DNA of 64,000 nucleotides from the NCBI RefSeq assembly GCF_003286085.1, contig NW_020825369.1:434001-498000 (forward strand). The letters are read 5' to 3'. A program made the position numbers and the translations under genes. Shown piece after piece: positions 11,940-21,880 of the stretch. The notes beneath the pieces are model-generated. The model was not told the origin of the DNA and searched no databases. It was given only the letters and a program-made list of their open reading frames with translations. The DNA comes from Drosophila persimilis. Lineage: Eukaryota; Arthropoda; Insecta; Diptera; Drosophilidae. Position 1 is the stretch's first letter. Each line of letters begins with the position of its first letter.

Positions 11940-12874
11940 GGAGCACGAGCTATAGATCGATCAAAATTTTGAGAAGTTGCCTCCCGGAGCCTTGCTCGGA
12001 ATTGAGAAATAAATTATTGTTTGTGATATGGAATTTTGGAAAATACAAGGCACAAAAGATCATCTCGGATCGGAACTTCAATGAGTTCTGGGATAACTTT
12101 TAGTTTAGTTCTGGGACTGCAAAAGTTTAGCTTTCCGTTCATATCAGTCGAAACAAGCCGGGTGAGCCCTCAGTTTCTCTATATCTTAGCTGGATCTGCG
12201 CCTGCATCCTAAAAGTATGCACTCGAACGGGCAAAGGCCAGGTGTTCAAAGAGAGAAGCGACAGGTGCGCGTTCGCCATATAATCCTGCAATCTAATGCA
12301 TATTTGGATCATTGTTTATGATTGAGATGTATATACGTATATACGCTATGAATGTTAAGGGGCCACATCCGCTGCAGGGCCCACTAATCATAAGTGATGC
12401 AGCTATACTTATCTGATGTCTGAAACCCTCTAGGTTGTCCAAGTTCCGGGTGTGGAGTACGAGTACATAAATCAAAAACTGCAGCACACATTCCAAAGTA
12501 TTTTTTCCCCACTTCACTCCATATTTCTTTTGATTTTCTTCTCATTTTTTTTTTTTTGCATTTCCCACAGTCAGAACCAGGCTAATAATCACAAAAATAT
12601 GAACAATCTTAAAAATGCCTCGCGTCTGTCTCTGCTAATGAGAGCAGTACGTACTCCCCTATGCCCACAGAACCGAACCCCCAGATCTCCCGCTGACACT
12701 CTCAGCGGAAGCCTGAGAAGATTTTGAATTGTTTCATAAAATGCAGAAAAGCGACTGTAATTGTGTCAGACAGAGCAGGGGAGGAGACGAGACGATACGA
12801 TACGAGGCGATACGGTGGAGAAGACCCCCAGATGAAGACATTTCGTAGAGGAACTGGAAGATGGAGTCCGAATC

Positions 12875-12924
12875 AGAGTTGGAGTTGGAGATGGAGATGG
12901 AGTCGGAGTCGGAGTCGGAGTCAG
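12875..12924. repeat. (GGAGTY/GGAGAT)n hexamer repeat
   Basis: Eight hexamers drift from GGAGTT to GGAGAT to GGAGTC. Confidence 0.82.
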
Positions 12925-13217
12925 GTTATATGCAAATGTCTGGCAGAAAGCATCTTGGTAATGTAATTTATGCTTGGCTTATTGGCAGCTCGGTCTCCGT
13001 CTGTGTTCAGCTTCTTCTTCTCTGATTTGCATAAATTTCATATGCAACATGTGGCCGAAAGAGTGGGCGAAGTCGAAGCTTCTCTCTAAAAGGAAATACT
13101 CAAAAATAGACATCACAAACAGAAAGATTGAGAGGGATACTCGTACGAGATGAGATGAGATGAGATGGAGGAGGAAATAAACTTATGGCAGAGAAATTGT
13201 GACCCAGTTCAAGGAGT

Positions 13218-13245
13218 ATACGAATACGAATACGAGTACGAGTAC
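13218..13245. repeat. (ACGAAT/ACGAGT)n hexamer repeat
   Basis: About five hexamers, the last two forming overlapping TACGAGTA octamers. A similar array is at 44787-44819. Confidence 0.85.
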
Positions 13246-13686
13246 ATCTATATATACCTACACATATTTTTTGGCAACATCGATTATGATCAAAAAGCAG
13301 GCATCGATCGATCGCTGGCTGGATCGAAGCAGGTCACAATTGAAAGTAAAAAGCAACAGGATGAAGGAAGGAGAAAAGCTGGCCAAGAGACGAGTGGAGC
13401 ACAGCGGTGCAGACAACATTCTGACCCAATTTTTTAACGGGGTGCCAAAGGCCCCTACCTCTACCTCTACCTCTGCCTCCCCTTTTCGGAGGGGACTCTT
13501 CTCCACTTCTCCACTTCTCGACTTGCACTCGTTCTCCTCGATTTCATTCAAGCGATCGCATTGCGTTTGAAGGCGATCCATCTTTATTATGATTACTCTC
13601 TGGCGATTTTCACGCTCAATTAATGTTTATGACAAGTGATTGTGTCGCGGCGATAACTCACTGCGAAAAGACTGAGATGGAAATGG

Positions 13687-13732
13687 AGAGACAGAGCCAG
13701 AGACAGAGCCAGAGACAGAGCCAGAGCCAGAG
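13687..13732. repeat. (GAGACA/GAGCCA)n repeat
   Basis: Alternating GAGACA and GAGCCA hexamers, giving a 12-bp higher-order unit seen about three times. Confidence 0.82.
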
Positions 13733-13756
13733 ATATACACAGATACTCGTATGCCG

Positions 13757-13781
13757 CGAGAGAGAGAGAGAGAGAGAGAGA
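13757..13781. repeat. (GA)n microsatellite
   Basis: About twelve uninterrupted GA units. Confidence 0.92.
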
Positions 13782-13812
13782 AACCTTTGGACTCTTGCTG
13801 GGGCCAGAACAA

Positions 13813-13845
13813 GATCCCCAGCGATCGTTTGATCGTTTGGGGATC
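13813..13845. repeat. 8-bp inverted repeat (hairpin)
   Basis: Arms GATCCCCA (13813-13820) and TGGGGATC (13838-13845) flank a 17-base loop that itself contains two GATCG copies. The role is unknown. Confidence 0.55.
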
Positions 13846-14095
13846 GCTTAAATCACGCTCGAATTCATTTGAATGGCAATCTTGTTGCTAGAAAGTTGGT
13901 CATTTTTTGCGTAGATTTTTTTTTTTTGATTTGAATTTATGTTCATCGGCGATATTTGACATGTGAAAATCAAAGCTTGATTGATGCCCACAACCAAGTG
14001 CAGTCGCAGAGATACTCTCCCCATTCTCCTCCTCCTGCACCTCCTCCACCTCTTCTCCTGCCCAGTGCTCAGACATTGAAACTGCAATTCACATT

Positions 14096-14126
14096 CGGCA
14101 TACGGCATACGGCATACGGCATTCGG
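14096..14126. repeat. (CGGCATA)n 7-bp minisatellite
   Basis: Three CGGCATA units and a diverged fourth, CGGCATT. Confidence 0.85.
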
Positions 14127-14478
14127 GGGAATTTTTCTCGTCACGAGTGTGGGACTCAAGGCGGAAATCGGCTTAACGCGTGCGGGAAATTAAACTAGAT
14201 TCCATCATGATGGAGAAGAAGATGGAGCTGCAGTCTGCAGTCTGCAGAGGCTTAAGAGGAAGCTCGAGGATAAGCAACAGCTGCTTGTAATGAGTAAACT
14301 GATCCAAGTGGATTGAGAAAGAGAAAGGGAGGAAAGTGAGAAAGAGAGATATCTCCGAGTGAGAGATTGAACCCAGTCTTGGAAACTATTTTAGAATTCC
14401 ACAAAAATCAACCGTAAGCCCCCAACCAGGAAACGATCCAGACCGGACCTTACCTTATAAATTTCCCCATTAACCCTT

Positions 14479-14513
14479 GTGTGTGTGTTTGTGTGCTTGT
14501 GTGTGTGTGTGTA
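14479..14513. repeat. (GT)n microsatellite, interrupted
   Basis: A GT run broken by TTT and CTT interruptions. Confidence 0.88.
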
Positions 14514-14786
14514 ACCCATTTAACATCATTTTGCCATAATTATTGTAATCAAGCGTAATCAAATTAAAGAGCAAGTAATACACAACACAACGAGACGAAA
14601 AGAGATACAATAGTCCGGTACGTGTTTTTTTTGTTTTTTTTTTTTGTATTTAGCTTAAAGTACATTTTCAAGTAAGCTCCGAATTGGCTCTCCTTGCCCC
14701 CCTCCTGGGCATACAATTTATTTGCATTTAACCTGCTTTCACTTGGCCAGGCGGTGTCATGATGGTCATGGCAACTGTTGCACACA

Positions 14787-14885
14787 GCGGACAGGCGGCG
14801 GACAACCGGACAGCCGGACACCCGGACAGCCGGACCACCGGACAGCCGGACCACCGGACAGCCGGACAGCCGGACACCCGGACAA
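14787..14885. repeat. 8-bp minisatellite, unit CCGGACAN
   Basis: Ten consecutive 8-bp units (14806-14885) are CCGGACAG, CCGGACAC, CCGGACCA or CCGGACAA, preceded by two GCGGACAR units with a GCG insertion between them. Because 8 is not a multiple of 3, the array reads through all three frames and produces artefact peptides rich in RTAGQPD-like runs on both strands. It is not a CRISPR array, having no spacers. Confidence 0.92.
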
Positions 14886-15144
14886 GCCAAAACACTTCTA
14901 CATTTGGCTTTGGCTTTAGATTCCGACACCGTCCATCCGTGTGGGTGGCAAAAATCTACATCTACATCCATATGTATGAACATACACGCGCACAGGATCG
15001 CGTATACAATTTTATTTACGAGTATTTGCGAGCCCGAGTGTCGGTAAATGTGTGTCCATAGGTGTACATATCTGCAGTTCCATTGCGTTTCCGTTTTAAT
15101 CTCTCAATTCAAATTCAAACTGTCGTCTGGCGTCTGCGGTTGTG

Positions 15145-15184
15145 GTGGCGATGGCGATGGCGTTGGCGATGGCGATGGCGTTGG
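15145..15184. repeat. (GGCGAT/GGCGTT)n hexamer repeat
   Basis: About six hexamers. Related GGCGAC units form the array at 47441-47479. Confidence 0.85.
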
Positions 15185-15686
15185 TAAAGGGAGTTAGCGG
15201 TAGCCTTTATTTTTGGTGTTTTTTTGGCCAACTCCTGACGGCAGTTTAAGTGCATTTCTCATTGCTCTCCGTAACGCTCTTTTCCAAGTTTGGAAGGGGT
15301 GGAATGGTTAACCGAGGCTTTAAGACATGATGGCCTGAAGCTTTATGAATATAACTCTAAGGAATATAGTTGATAAGTGCTACCCCTTTCGAATGCCGCT
15401 AATCCGATTTATTAGGCCCAATCCGAGACCCTCGAAAATTCTCGAGTGTAACAAATTGCGATTGATATCGCCCATGAATGAACAGCAGGTGAATGGCAGT
15501 TTGTGCCTTTAGTTAGGGCTTCTCCCACATTCGATGTACCTGCCACAGTTCCTGTTCCTCTTCCCGTTCGGCCCCCCCATAGAGCATGCCACACCAACAG
15601 GGTGGTAAAAACACTTAAACTGCGTCGCGACGTGCTAATGAGTTTGTCGCAGGAAAAGGACAGGGAGTGCGCATGAGAGTGCACGA

Positions 15687-15740
15687 GGATGGATGGATGG
15701 ATGGGATAGCATGGGATGGGACGGGATCCGATGCGATGGG
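15687..15740. repeat. (GGAT)n and (GGGAT/GGGAC)n compound repeat
   Basis: Four GGAT units followed by degenerate GGGAT, GGGAC and CGATG pentamers. A similar pentamer array is at 25705-25750. Confidence 0.8.
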
Positions 15741-15985
15741 TGAGAGAATGAGGGACGAGACTGAATGAATGTGAAAGTGTTTGAAGATTTATGATATGAG
15801 CCAACACCCCGGCAGCAGGCGCAATTAGCTCACGGGTAAAAAGTGAAATGTTCTCAACGAAGTGCCGACAAGTAGGTAAGGAAGAGCAGAAACAGCGAAA
15901 CTGCAACAGGCAACAGGCAACAGGCCTCATGATAAATGGCCAGGCCAAAGGGAAAAGGAAAGGAGACTGCACAAATAAGAATACC

Positions 15986-16012
15986 ATCGAGGGGTCGAAG
16001 CCACAGATACCC
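15986..16012 (+). mobile_element. Family D motif fragment (copy 1)
   Basis: The pattern TCGAGGGGTCGAAGCC, then four bases, then ATACCCTTT is shared with 35130-35157 (TCGAGGGTCGAAGCC, then four bases, then ATACCCTTG). It is probably the end of a short dispersed element. Two copies only, no coding capacity. Confidence 0.3.
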
Positions 16013-16331
16013 TTTCATCTGAGATACGATCATTAGTGCAGAGAGAACCCCAAGAATCTAAATTAATTTGTGGACTAAATTAATCAATTTTTGGGTTTCC
16101 TTATTAACTTTATTCAGAGCTTCATTCGTTTAAAGCTATACCCACTCTCTGGAAAGGGTACAGAGTGAAAGAGAGAGAGAGGGGCTGGAGCAGGCGGAGT
16201 GGAAAAATGTACATACATGATGAAAATAAAACACTTTAACGCTTTGGCTTCATAAATCACATAAAGAGGGCCCAGGCAACAGCCACAGCAACAGCAACAA
16301 GAGACAGTGGAACATGATGTTCACTTGAGTG

Positions 16332-16336
<5 letters not shown>

Positions 16337-16367
<31 letters not shown>
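16337..16367. repeat. (GA)n microsatellite
   Basis: About fifteen uninterrupted GA units. Confidence 0.92.
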
Positions 16368-16368
<1 letters not shown>

Positions 16369-16557
16369 GAAGAGCGGAAGAGAAGAGAGCCAAGCAGGAG
16401 ACACTTGACTGTCACAACAGCACTACAGCAGCGGCCAAAATATGAGTAACGACTAAATAATAATGTTTGCCGAAAAAGGGGCCTCTCTGCTTTTCTGCTC
16501 CCATTTATCATAAGCGAAACGAGAGTGGGATGGGATGGGAAAGGGAGGGTACTGCTG

Positions 16558-16610
16558 GAGAGAGAGGGTGAGGGTGAGGGAGAGGGAGAGGGAGAGGGAG
16601 AGGGAGCGAG
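16558..16610. repeat. Polypurine GAGAGG/GAGGGT tract
   Basis: Nearly pure purine on the plus strand. It pairs in principle with the CT tract at 16698-16737. Confidence 0.88.
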
Positions 16611-16697
16611 CTCCTCTGGTTGGTTCTCTGCAGCTGCAGGAAACGGGGTCAGGAAGTCCGTCAAGTGTTCCGAGAGACCTGCTTGCAGTTGCTCCGT

Positions 16698-16737
16698 GCT
16701 CTCTCTCTCTCTCTCCTCTCTCTCTCCTCTCTCTCTG
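16698..16737. repeat. (CT)n tract with CCT interruptions
   Basis: A polypyrimidine tract on the plus strand, 90 bases downstream of and in inverted complement to the GAGAGG tract. Confidence 0.88.
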
Positions 16738-17046
16738 TTCGCTGCCCGGGCCCAAATGGCTCAATGAACCGTAATTTGAGGCGGCCTGCGTCCCTGTCGC
16801 CATGGCCATCGGTCGCCCCGAGGTGTCTGCCCGGATTGCATGCAGAAAAACGAAACGCAAGCAACAATAGCAGCAGCAGCACTTTTAATTCATTGAGCAA
16901 AGAGCAGGAGAGGATCCTGTCGGGCAGAGAGCAGAAGTGCAAAGGCAGGCAGAGCCGAGGAATGCGAAGGAAGGAAGTTCTGTGGGTGCGTGTGTAATTT
17001 AAGCCTTTCTCGCTTACGTACGGTAGGTGTAGGTGTGTACAGGGTG

Positions 17047-17085
17047 CATAAATAAAGGGTGCCGCATTGCTAGTGGTTTCAGTTC
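17047..17085 (+). promoter_or_regulatory. Candidate TATA plus initiator promoter
   Basis: CATAAATAAA at 17047-17056 lies upstream of a full initiator match, TTCAGTT, with its A at 17081. The AT box spans about -34 to -25, within reach of normal spacing. There is no DPE at +28. No convincing exon follows; the frames at 17184-17412 are unrecognised. Confidence 0.2.
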
Positions 17086-17461
17086 CGTCTTGTACGATGC
17101 TTCACCCTATTTTCACACACCTTTGGTGTCTGCTTCGAGTCGGGTTATATATTGGGTCGTATCAGAAACGGTAGACCAGCCAAGTGGCGGATTGGATTGC
17201 CATAGATCAAACAGCTGGCCTGACTAATGGGGGACTCTTACCAGGAATCCCCATATCAAAGGTGGGAGTGTGGCTCAGAGACAGCAACCAATTGGTGCTT
17301 AAAAGGGCCAGGAATGTCAAGGTTATATTTGGGAACAAGGATTTTTCTAACAAATTTGGTATACAAAGATTTTACAGGGCATACAAGTAGAACACCCGAT
17401 CTTAACACTTAAAAATGTTCCACTTGGAAATATTACTTATATTTTATTATTCCTACATATA

Positions 17462-17512
17462 ATACATATATGTACATATGTATATTATTATTATATTATT
17501 ATTATTATTATC
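17462..17512. repeat. AT-rich palindromic tract with (TTA)n
   Basis: A self-complementary ATACATATATGT/ACATATGTAT segment runs into interrupted TTA trinucleotides. It lies 30 bases before a family A copy, which fits the association of small Diptera elements with microsatellites. Confidence 0.75.
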
Positions 17513-17540
17513 CATTATAATAAAATAGTGTTATGTGGTT

Positions 17541-17600
17541 CTCCGATATTTTGCTCATATCGGCGTGAGCGCCCGAAGCAAGTGAGCCGGGGGTTGGCCC
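17541..17600 (+). mobile_element. Family A element fragment (copy 2)
   Basis: It carries CCGATATTTTGCTCATATCG, then GAGCGCCCGAAGCA, then AGTGAGCCGGGGGTTGGC. The start matches copy 9 at 58932 closely, including the CCGATATTTT lead-in. Non-coding. Confidence 0.6.
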
Positions 17601-18687
17601 TTTTATTTACTCATATTTATACTCCACTATTAAAGATATAATATTGATAATCATAAATTAAAAATGTACCTATTAAATGATCAATTTGAATTCTGCCCTT
17701 TAATTTTTCAGTTAAATTAGTTGCCTTGAAATGTTGCAGCTTTTTAATTAGACCCAACTAAACAACTATCGGAATCCCATTCGTAACTCCTGGGAGCTCA
17801 ATTTGCTGTAAATATTTAAATACATTTAGACCAATTAAATGTACCCCTCTACGCTTTGAGGACCGGGTAAAAAAAATGCACAAAAATAACTGGTAAAAAA
17901 GTTTTCTGTGTGGGAAAACCATTGGGGAAATGGCAGCGATGACTGTCCATTGCCATTCCTCAGAGCTGTGGAAATGGAAAACACAATTAGATGACCTAAT
18001 AAATATGCACACGTGACGCGAAAACCCAGACGGATGGACAGAGAGAAACGACCGAAACGAGGTAAAAACACATTTTTCTTTACGTTTTGTTTGGTAGTGC
18101 AAAAATTTAACTGGAAATTACCTTGACTCTGTGGCTGTGGCTGTGGGTGTCGTGACTGTGACTCTGGTATGGAAATGGTATCGCATGGGATGGCATAGGG
18201 ATTTGCCACCGGCCCTGACTCTCTCGGCTAGGGTCCTACGCTTTTGTTAGAGTCCGTCCGCCCATTGTTTTGGTTGCCTTTTATTGGTGCAGAGAGCGTG
18301 ACTGCGACTGAGAAGGCAGGCCATCAAATGGTTTTGGTCATGGGAAAGTGTCACCGAGGCAAATGCTGACGAGGCTATGTCCAAGTATTGTTTCAGATAA
18401 GTACAAGATATTGACAAAAATTAAGGGTTAAGCCATTGGGATACCATCTTAATTCCATTGCTGATCGACGCTTCAGAGGTGACCACCTGAGCGATCTATC
18501 TTTACGTTCCACACACACACAGAGTCCACATTCCACAATCCACTCCCGCCTGCACTAATGCGCATTTCTCACTCTCTCTAATTGGCCCACTTAAGGAAAC
18601 AGCGACAGCGGAAAGAGAAACATTTCTGCTGTCGAAAGCCAGCGGGATATATCTTTCTTTTACGAGTGTGGGGGTGGGCCAGCGGCA

Positions 18688-18701
18688 GGGGGGGGGGGGG
18701 G
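18688..18701. repeat. Poly-G tract (14 G)
   Basis: Fourteen consecutive G residues, preceded by GGGGTGGGCCAGCGGCA and followed by AGCGGAGGGG. Long G homopolymers are rare in Drosophila. Confidence 0.9.
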
Positions 18702-18783
18702 AGCGGAGGGGGATAGGCATGGTATGTAAAGTAAAAGTTCAATTTCGTTTCAATAATTCTGCTTGTAGAATAATTACCCCGGA

Positions 18784-18807
18784 CAGCCAGCCAGCCAGCC
18801 AGCCAGC
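18784..18807. repeat. (CAGC)n tetranucleotide repeat
   Basis: Six perfect CAGC units. Confidence 0.92.
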
Positions 18808-18945
18808 AGAGCAACTACAAGACAGACACCCACATGACCGCAATTTAATTAGAAAAAACAACGATTAATGGGCAACAAATGCACTTTTTGGAAAGGAAGA
18901 GTGCAGCAGAGCAGCCAGCACTCCTCGAAAGAGTGATAGCGACAC

Positions 18946-18948
<3 letters not shown>

Positions 18949-18981
<33 letters not shown>
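18949..18981. repeat. (GA)n microsatellite
   Basis: About sixteen uninterrupted GA units, then GGGAGAGCGAGAGAG. Confidence 0.92.
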
Positions 18982-18987
<6 letters not shown>

Positions 18988-19177
18988 CGAGAGAGAGGCA
19001 GATGAGCGAAGAGAAATGCCAAAACCACATGCGGTTCGGCAATAACAGTAAAAAAGTGTAACATATATTTATCAACGGAAAAGCGACAGACAGCATACAC
19101 AGAAAGCTCACAAGGAAGTCCAAATCGAAGATAGGAGCGGGGCTGGAAGGGGAACGGCACCGCGGGGGAATGTGGGT

Positions 19178-19200
19178 CACAGCCACAGCCACAGCCACAG
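19178..19200. repeat. (CACAGC)n hexamer repeat
   Basis: Nearly four units. Confidence 0.85.
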
Positions 19201-19230
19201 TCTGGCCTCTGTCCAAACAAAGAGCAGACC

Positions 19231-19257
19231 CGAAACGAAACGAAACGAAACGAAACC
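19231..19257. repeat. (CGAAA)n pentanucleotide repeat
   Basis: Five CGAAA units. Confidence 0.88.
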
Positions 19258-21266
19258 AAACTCTCAACACGCTTCACATTTTCGATGATGATAAATGAGG
19301 CAGATGAACGCCAACGATAAAAGAGGCACCGCGCTTTAACAGCAAGGGAGAGTGGGGAGAGGGGCGAGAGAGAGAGGAGCAGCAAAAAGAGCTGCAACAT
19401 GACAAGGAGCCTAAATCTCTTGCTCTCAGGACAGCTCGGAGATTGTACAATGGGCCTAAATGCGAGTTTAAATGGCAGCTGATAAGCATTGAATGGGCTG
19501 ATCAGCTCCAGCCGGCAGCCAGCAGCCAGAAGCAAGCAGCTTCAACTTTCAATTGCCGGAATCAGATTGACAACTAATGAAAGGAGGAGAAACAGTACTA
19601 AGTGTAATTTCTCTTCTTCTCTTCTATGCAGGGGCCACCATTCTTTTAATCAACTTTCAATTTTTGACAGTTCTAAATTAACTACAATTATGAGAAGAGA
19701 CCTGCGCTGATGATTTAGAAATGGCCACAACTTCTCTGGCCACCCTCGCACCAGGCAACATTTTATCATCAACTTATAAAAAAACCCCGAGCTATAAATT
19801 GCAAAACTTCACCAGGAGGAAGCGCCAGAAAAAAACCAAGAACAACAGAATGCTGGCAAAAAAAAAAGAATTTAGAGCAGATTGCTTATCACAACAGTCG
19901 AAAAAGAGCGTAAAAAAGCAACAGAAACGAAGGATAGCCTCGCGAGCCGAATCTATTGATACCCTACCCAGCACAGCGGTCAGCAGGTCAGGGCCCGTCC
20001 CATCTTATGTGCCTAGGAAAGTGCTCTTCCGATCATGTACACACACGCACTGCTCAGCGCATCCTCTCTCCAGCAAAAGGGCAGAGATTCAGTCGGATGC
20101 CGCCTTAAGCAAAGGAGTTGGTTAGTCGTTCTTCCCGGAAGAATCCTAGGGTATAACAACCACAGAATAAGCCTAGTTTGAGAAGCTTTGGCTTTGGCCT
20201 CACGTTGGCCCCGCCGATTGTGTCAGAGCGATAACGAGCGGAACTCCAGCCGCCGCCGCCGCCGCCACTGCCTCCCTCTCCCGCTCACCCTTTTGGCGTG
20301 TGAAAGCGCAAATTATGTACAAAAAGAGTATGAGGGGGTGGAGAGGGAGTGGAAGGGGAAGAGAATTGACTAGCAACTGTAATTTATAGACTAGCCCAGG
20401 CAGACAAATGTCCCCTCTCACTCTCTCTCGCTATCTGCACTCCCTCCCCTCCCCCCTTCCCACCCCGTCGCACTTTTCGTTTTCACTTCTCAACATTTTG
20501 TGTGTTTGTGTGTGTTGCTCTTGTTGCCTGTTTTTCTCGTGATAAATTTGCGTGGTTTATCCTGCGGCTAACGGCAAATTATGGTTCTTAAATTCAGTGG
20601 GCCAAATATTTATGCCCCTCCCCTCCCCTCCGCTCCACTCCGCACCGAGCAGATCTGTGCGGTTCCGTTTATGGTACGAGTAATGTTTGGCAAACACGAA
20701 AAATGGAAATGGAAATGGCCATAAAAACGGTTAAGCCATTTTTACTTGCAGGATTTAACGGATATAAATTGCACAAACAATTGCCCTGCGCTTAGACAGT
20801 TGAGCACAACAATGTGTTACATTTAATTATATCGTTTTTTTTTCTCCTGTGAGAAGCACAAGGCAAAGGAGCTCTTGCAAAGGATATTCTCTCAAAGAAT
20901 TGCCTTTCATTGTTAACATTTCCCTTTAGTACATTTTTTCTCAGTGCTTGACAATCTCCCTCTTGCCATGTGGAGCGTGCCGGTGCCCGCCCTTTCCCAA
21001 AAAAAAATCCTTTCCCCTAATTGTTTCCATTCCATGATGTGCCCATGGTACATATACTATAATCGCAAATCCGAATCTCACAGCGAAATGATGCTGCACA
21101 AATTGAACTGTGAACAACGGCAGCCACACCCCCAGCCAGCGTGGTCACCCGCCCACTTGACACAACTCAATTCGGAATGGGCCATTAAGAAAGAGCCAGC
21201 AACAACTATAGTTGCGCCCACCCGAGCTGCAGATGGACAGAGAGGTGAGAGAGGGAGGAAGACAGG

Positions 21267-21293
21267 GCAGAGCAGAGCAGAGCAGAGCAGAGA
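21267..21293. repeat. (AGAGC)n pentanucleotide repeat
   Basis: Five AGAGC units, the same unit as at 1337-1362. Confidence 0.88.
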
Positions 21294-21363
21294 GAATATC
21301 AAACATGGTCTAATATTTATTTATCACAGTTTGTGACTGGCTTTTCCACGAAACTGAAAAAGG

Positions 21364-21393
21364 CCACAGCCAGAGCCAGAGCCAGAGCCACAG
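21364..21393. repeat. (CAGAGC)n hexamer repeat
   Basis: Four to five CAGAGC units with CACAGC ends. Confidence 0.82.
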
Positions 21394-21714
21394 TCACCAG
21401 CCAAGTCCTTGTTGGAAACCTTTCACTTGGCTTCTCCACTTCCCCAACAACACACACTCGAACACTATTTATTTGTATTTGGACTTGTATTTGTATTAAA
21501 AGCAACGTGTTTATAACTTAATAATGGCTCAATAAAATACTAAAACCAAAGACAGCCAACAAAAAGCTTTCCTTTCCTGCTCCGGGCTGAAGCTCTGGCA
21601 GGCCAGCCTCTTCTACCCGCCTGCACAGTAGTCGGCGTATGTCTCTCACCCCCCCGTCACTGCAGTGCCCCCACTTGCTGATATACGTACTATTATTCCG
21701 ATATTCGCAGAGAG

Positions 21715-21880
21715 AGGGTATTGTGATGTTGGGCAGAAGTTTGCAACGCCAAGAAACTGCCACTCAGAGCCCCAAACGGTAGATGGTTTTTTATTTTGCA
21801 ACATATCGAACATTTTTGGCGATCGCTGGCCAACCCCCGGCTCACTCGCCTTGCTCGATCGCCCCAAAATGAGTCAAATA
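21715..21880 (-). mobile_element. Family A element, longer copy (copy 3)
   Basis: The left part, GAGGGTATTGTGATG then CAGAAGTTTGCAACGCC, matches a motif that I remember from many small Drosophila elements near their GAGGGTAT end. The family core is inverted at 21829-21855: GCCAACCCCCGGCTCACTCG on the plus strand. A small dyad, CGACGTC-CAA-GACGTCG, follows at 21885-21901. No transposase is present. It is the best evidence that family A is a degenerate mobile element; assignment to a named family is from memory and uncertain. Confidence 0.5.

Larger units (their letters stand above)
11841..17040. other. Non-coding stretch, densest simple-repeat region
   Basis: No gene is supported. At least fifteen simple-repeat tracts occur in five kilobases (GA, GAGTCG, ACGAGT, CCAGAGA, CGGCATA, GT, CCGGACAN, GGCGAT, GGATG, GAGGGA, CT). 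Between tracts the DNA is AT-rich and featureless. A TCAGTC initiator match at 12144-12149 lacks a TATA box or DPE. Confidence 0.55.
17601..21700. other. Non-coding stretch, GA and CACAGC repeats
   Basis: No gene is supported. 17600-18500 is AT-rich. 18.6-19.3 kb holds a poly-G tract, CAGC, GA, CACAGC and ACGAAA repeats. Open frames of 140-230 codons on the minus strand at 18849-19535 are products of the (GA)n run. 20.1-21.3 kb is unique DNA with C-rich patches. Confidence 0.55.

Noticed and set aside
12141-12175. TCAGTC initiator on the plus strand
   Set aside because: No TATA box at -31 and no DPE at +28. A single hexamer is expected by chance many times.
14787-14885. Could be mistaken for a CRISPR array
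   Set aside because: Units are 8 bp, contiguous and without spacers, and the organism is a fly. It is a minisatellite.
18849-19535. 228-codon open frame, minus strand
   Set aside because: It depends on the (GA)n tract, which reads as an SL or RE dipeptide repeat with no stops. No family resemblance.
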